Positions 61,625-64,000 of a stretch of DNA of 64,000 nucleotides are shown in pieces. Where the stretch lies: contig CANPTH010000001.1 in assembly GCA_947576945.1 (NCBI GenBank), forward strand, positions 62,001 through 126,000. Reading direction: 5' to 3'. This stretch comes from an uncultured Lachnospiraceae bacterium (lineage in GTDB: Bacteria > Bacillota > Clostridia > Lachnospirales > Lachnospiraceae). Positions within the stretch are counted from its first letter, which is position 1. Each line of letters opens with the position of its first letter. The translations under genes and the position numbers were made by a program. The notes beneath the pieces are model-generated. The model was not told the origin of the DNA. It ran no database searches and was given only the letters and a program-made list of their open reading frames with translations.

Positions 61625-63553
61625 ATGGCAAAGAATACGGCAAACAATTATGATGCTTCCAGCATTACCGTGCTGGAAGGGCTGGAGGCGGTGCGTGTCC
61701 GGCCGGGCATGTATATCGGCAGTGTGTCCACCAAGGGCCTGAACCATCTGATCTATGAGATCATGGACAATGCAGTGGATGAACATCTGGCGGGTTTCTG
61801 TTCCACGATACATGTGACGCTGGAAGCGGACGGTTCGGCCACCGTGTCGGACAACGGACGCGGCATTCCGGTGGGGATGCATGAGAAAGGGATCAGCGCG
61901 GAACGGCTGGTCTTCACCACGCTCCATGCGGGCGGCAAGTTCGACAATGACGCCTATAAGACCAGCGGCGGTCTGCACGGCGTAGGCTCTTCCGTGGTGA
62001 ATGCCCTGTCGGCGCATATGCATGTGACGGTAAAGACCGGCGGCTATATCTATGAAGACCGCTATGAGCGCGGTATCCCCACTCTGGAACTGCAGGACGG
62101 CCTTCTGCCGGTGGTGGGTAAGACGAAGGAATCCGGCACCACCATCAATTTTCTGCCGGACGACACCATATTTGACCGGACGCGGTTTAAGGAGGATGAG
62201 GTCAAGAGCCGTCTTCACGAGACCGCCTATCTGAATCCGGCGCTGACGATCATCTATGAGGATAAGCGCAGAGAAGAGATTGAGCATATTGAGTATCATG
62301 AACCGGAGGGGATTATCGGTTTCATCAAGGACATGAACAAGTCCAAGGAAGCGATCCATGACGTGATCTACTACAAAGGGGAGTCGGAAGGCATCACGGT
62401 GGAAGTGGCTTTGCAGTATGTAAATGAGTTCCACGAGAATGTGCTGGGCTTCTGCAACAATATCTATAACGCGGAGGGCGGCACCCATCTGACCGGTTTT
62501 AAGACCATGTTTACCAACGTGATCAATACCTATGCCAGAGGACTGAATATCTTAAAGGAGAAGGACGTCAACTTTACCGGAGCGGATGTGCGAAACGGCA
62601 TGACGGCCGTTGTTTCCATCAAGCATCCGGATCCCCGTTTCGAGGGGCAGACGAAGACCAAGCTGGACAACCAGGATGCCACGAAGATTGTGAGCAAGGT
62701 GACGGGAGAGGAGATCGTGCGTTTCTTCGACCGCAATCTGGAAACATTAAAAAGTATTATCGGCTGTGCGGAGAAGGCAGCGAAGATCCGCAAGACGGAG
62801 GAGAAGGCGAAGACGAATCTGCTGACCAAGCAGAAATTCTCTTTTGACTCCAACGGGAAGCTGGCCAACTGCGAGTCCAGAGACGCTTCCAAGTGTGAGA
62901 TCTTTATCGTGGAGGGAGATTCCGCAGGGGGCAGCGCCAAGACGGCGCGCAACCGTATGTTTCAGGCGATCCTGCCCATCCGCGGTAAGATCCTGAATGT
63001 GGAGAAAGCCAGTATCGACAAGATTCTGGCCAACGCGGAGATCAAGACGATGATCAACGCTTTCGGCTGCGGTTTTTCGGAAGGCTACGGCAATGACTTC
63101 GATATCAGCAGGCTGCGCTACGACAAGATCATCATCATGGCCGATGCGGACGTGGACGGAGAACATATCTCCACCCTGCTTTTGACCTTATTCTACCGGT
63201 TTATGCCGGAACTGATCTATGAGGGGCACGTGTATATCGCCATGCCGCCTCTCTATAAAGTCATGCCTTCGAAGGGGGCGGAAGAGTATCTTTACGACGA
63301 TAAGGCGCTGGAGAAGTACCGGAAGCGGCACAAGGGGCCTTTTACCCTGCAGCGCTACAAAGGTCTGGGTGAGATGGACGCCGAGCAGCTGTGGGAGACG
63401 ACCCTTGATCCTGACACGAGGCTGTTGAAGCAGGTGGAGATTGAGGACGCCCGCATGGCTACCGAGGTGACGGAAATGCTGATGGGCACGGAAGTGCTGC
63501 CGCGCAAAGAATTTATCTACCGGCACGCGCAGGATGCGGAGCTGGATATCTGA
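61625..63553 (+). CDS. Type IIA DNA topoisomerase B subunit (GyrB/ParE family)
   Basis: LEGLEAVRVRPGMYIGS; DNAVDEHLAG; GGLHGVGSSVVNALS; VEGDSAGGSAKTARNRMFQAILPIRGKILNVEKA. Confidence 0.95.
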   Translation: MAKNTANNYDASSITVLEGLEAVRVRPGMYIGSVSTKGLNHLIYEIMDNAVDEHLAGFCSTIHVTLEADGSATVSDNGRGIPVGMHEKGISAERLVFTTLHAGGKFDNDAYKTSGGLHGVGSSVVNALSAHMHVTVKTGGYIYEDRYERGIPTLELQDGLLPVVGKTKESGTTINFLPDDTIFDRTRFKEDEVKSRLHETAYLNPALTIIYEDKRREEIEHIEYHEPEGIIGFIKDMNKSKEAIHDVIYYKGESEGITVEVALQYVNEFHENVLGFCNNIYNAEGGTHLTGFKTMFTNVINTYARGLNILKEKDVNFTGADVRNGMTAVVSIKHPDPRFEGQTKTKLDNQDATKIVSKVTGEEIVRFFDRNLETLKSIIGCAEKAAKIRKTEEKAKTNLLTKQKFSFDSNGKLANCESRDASKCEIFIVEGDSAGGSAKTARNRMFQAILPIRGKILNVEKASIDKILANAEIKTMINAFGCGFSEGYGNDFDISRLRYDKIIIMADADVDGEHISTLLLTLFYRFMPELIYEGHVYIAMPPLYKVMPSKGAEEYLYDDKALEKYRKRHKGPFTLQRYKGLGEMDAEQLWETTLDPDTRLLKQVEIEDARMATEVTEMLMGTEVLPRKEFIYRHAQDAELDI

Positions 63554-63573
63554 TTTGAAATTATATTTGATCG

Positions 63574-63672
63574 GGAGTTTGTGCCGAAGCGTCCCAAACT
63601 CCTTACGCGCAGAGCAGAATTTGGGATTCTGCCCGCATTTTTCAATAAAAACGCTTCGGAATGGAAGAAAAT
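63574..63672 (+). promoter_or_regulatory. Putative structured mRNA leader (two hairpins plus long-range complement next to the RBS)
   Basis: ggagtttg/caaactcc; gcagaat/attctgc; ccgaagcgt/acgcttcgg. Confidence 0.5.
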
Positions 63673-64000
63673 ATGAGTGTGAATGACAGAAACGACAGAA
63701 TTATCAAGACAGAATATTCCGAGGTGATGCAGAAGTCTTTTATCGACTATGCCATGAGCGTGATCATCGCCAGAGCGCTGCCGGATGTGCGGGACGGTTT
63801 AAAACCGGTGCAGAGAAGGACGCTGTACGATATGTATGAGCTTGGCATCCGCTATGACAGGCCCTACCGTAAGTCGGCGCGTATCGTGGGCGATACCATG
63901 GGTAAATATCATCCTCACGGAGACAGTTCGATCTATGAGGCGCTGGTGGTCATGTCCCAGGACTTCAAGAAGGGGTTGCCCCTGATCGACGGGCACGGCA
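63673..64000 (+). CDS. Type IIA DNA topoisomerase A subunit (GyrA/ParC family), truncated by window end
   Basis: [84 protein letters not shown]. Confidence 0.95.
   Translation, partial: MSVNDRNDRIIKTEYSEVMQKSFIDYAMSVIIARALPDVRDGLKPVQRRTLYDMYELGIRYDRPYRKSARIVGDTMGKYHPHGDSSIYEALVVMSQDFKKGLPLIDGHG

Overview
The window is about 64 kb of a Firmicutes chromosome, Lachnospiraceae-like by gene content and order, and nearly everything is coded on the + strand. No rRNA, tRNA, CRISPR array, prophage or transposase was seen. Main blocks in order: rex 3' end; nnr, alr, solitary mazF; CBS-domain protein, yebC, CFI-box protein, metY; tepA-like protease, ftsK/spoIIIE, fhs, folD; nfnAB-type pair; MORN protein; rlmH; yqfC, yqfD, phoH, PgpH-like HD protein, ybeY; spoVB-like; two FAD proteins; proB, then a glycosylation-like insert, then proA; an arsR/HMA pair; uraA and upp; metH; ilvB, ilvN, ilvN2, ilvC; leuCD; an EIQ-motif putative nuclease; a hybrid histidine kinase; and a second gyrB/gyrA-type pair. 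The most interesting unexplained material is non-coding. It includes at least three families of dispersed palindromic repeats, two of which supply stop codons or C-terminal codons of genes. It also includes a hairpin/pseudoknot-like leader before the gyrA/parC-type gene whose RBS-proximal motif recurs in other leaders. All family calls come from reading the protein and DNA by eye; no database search was run.
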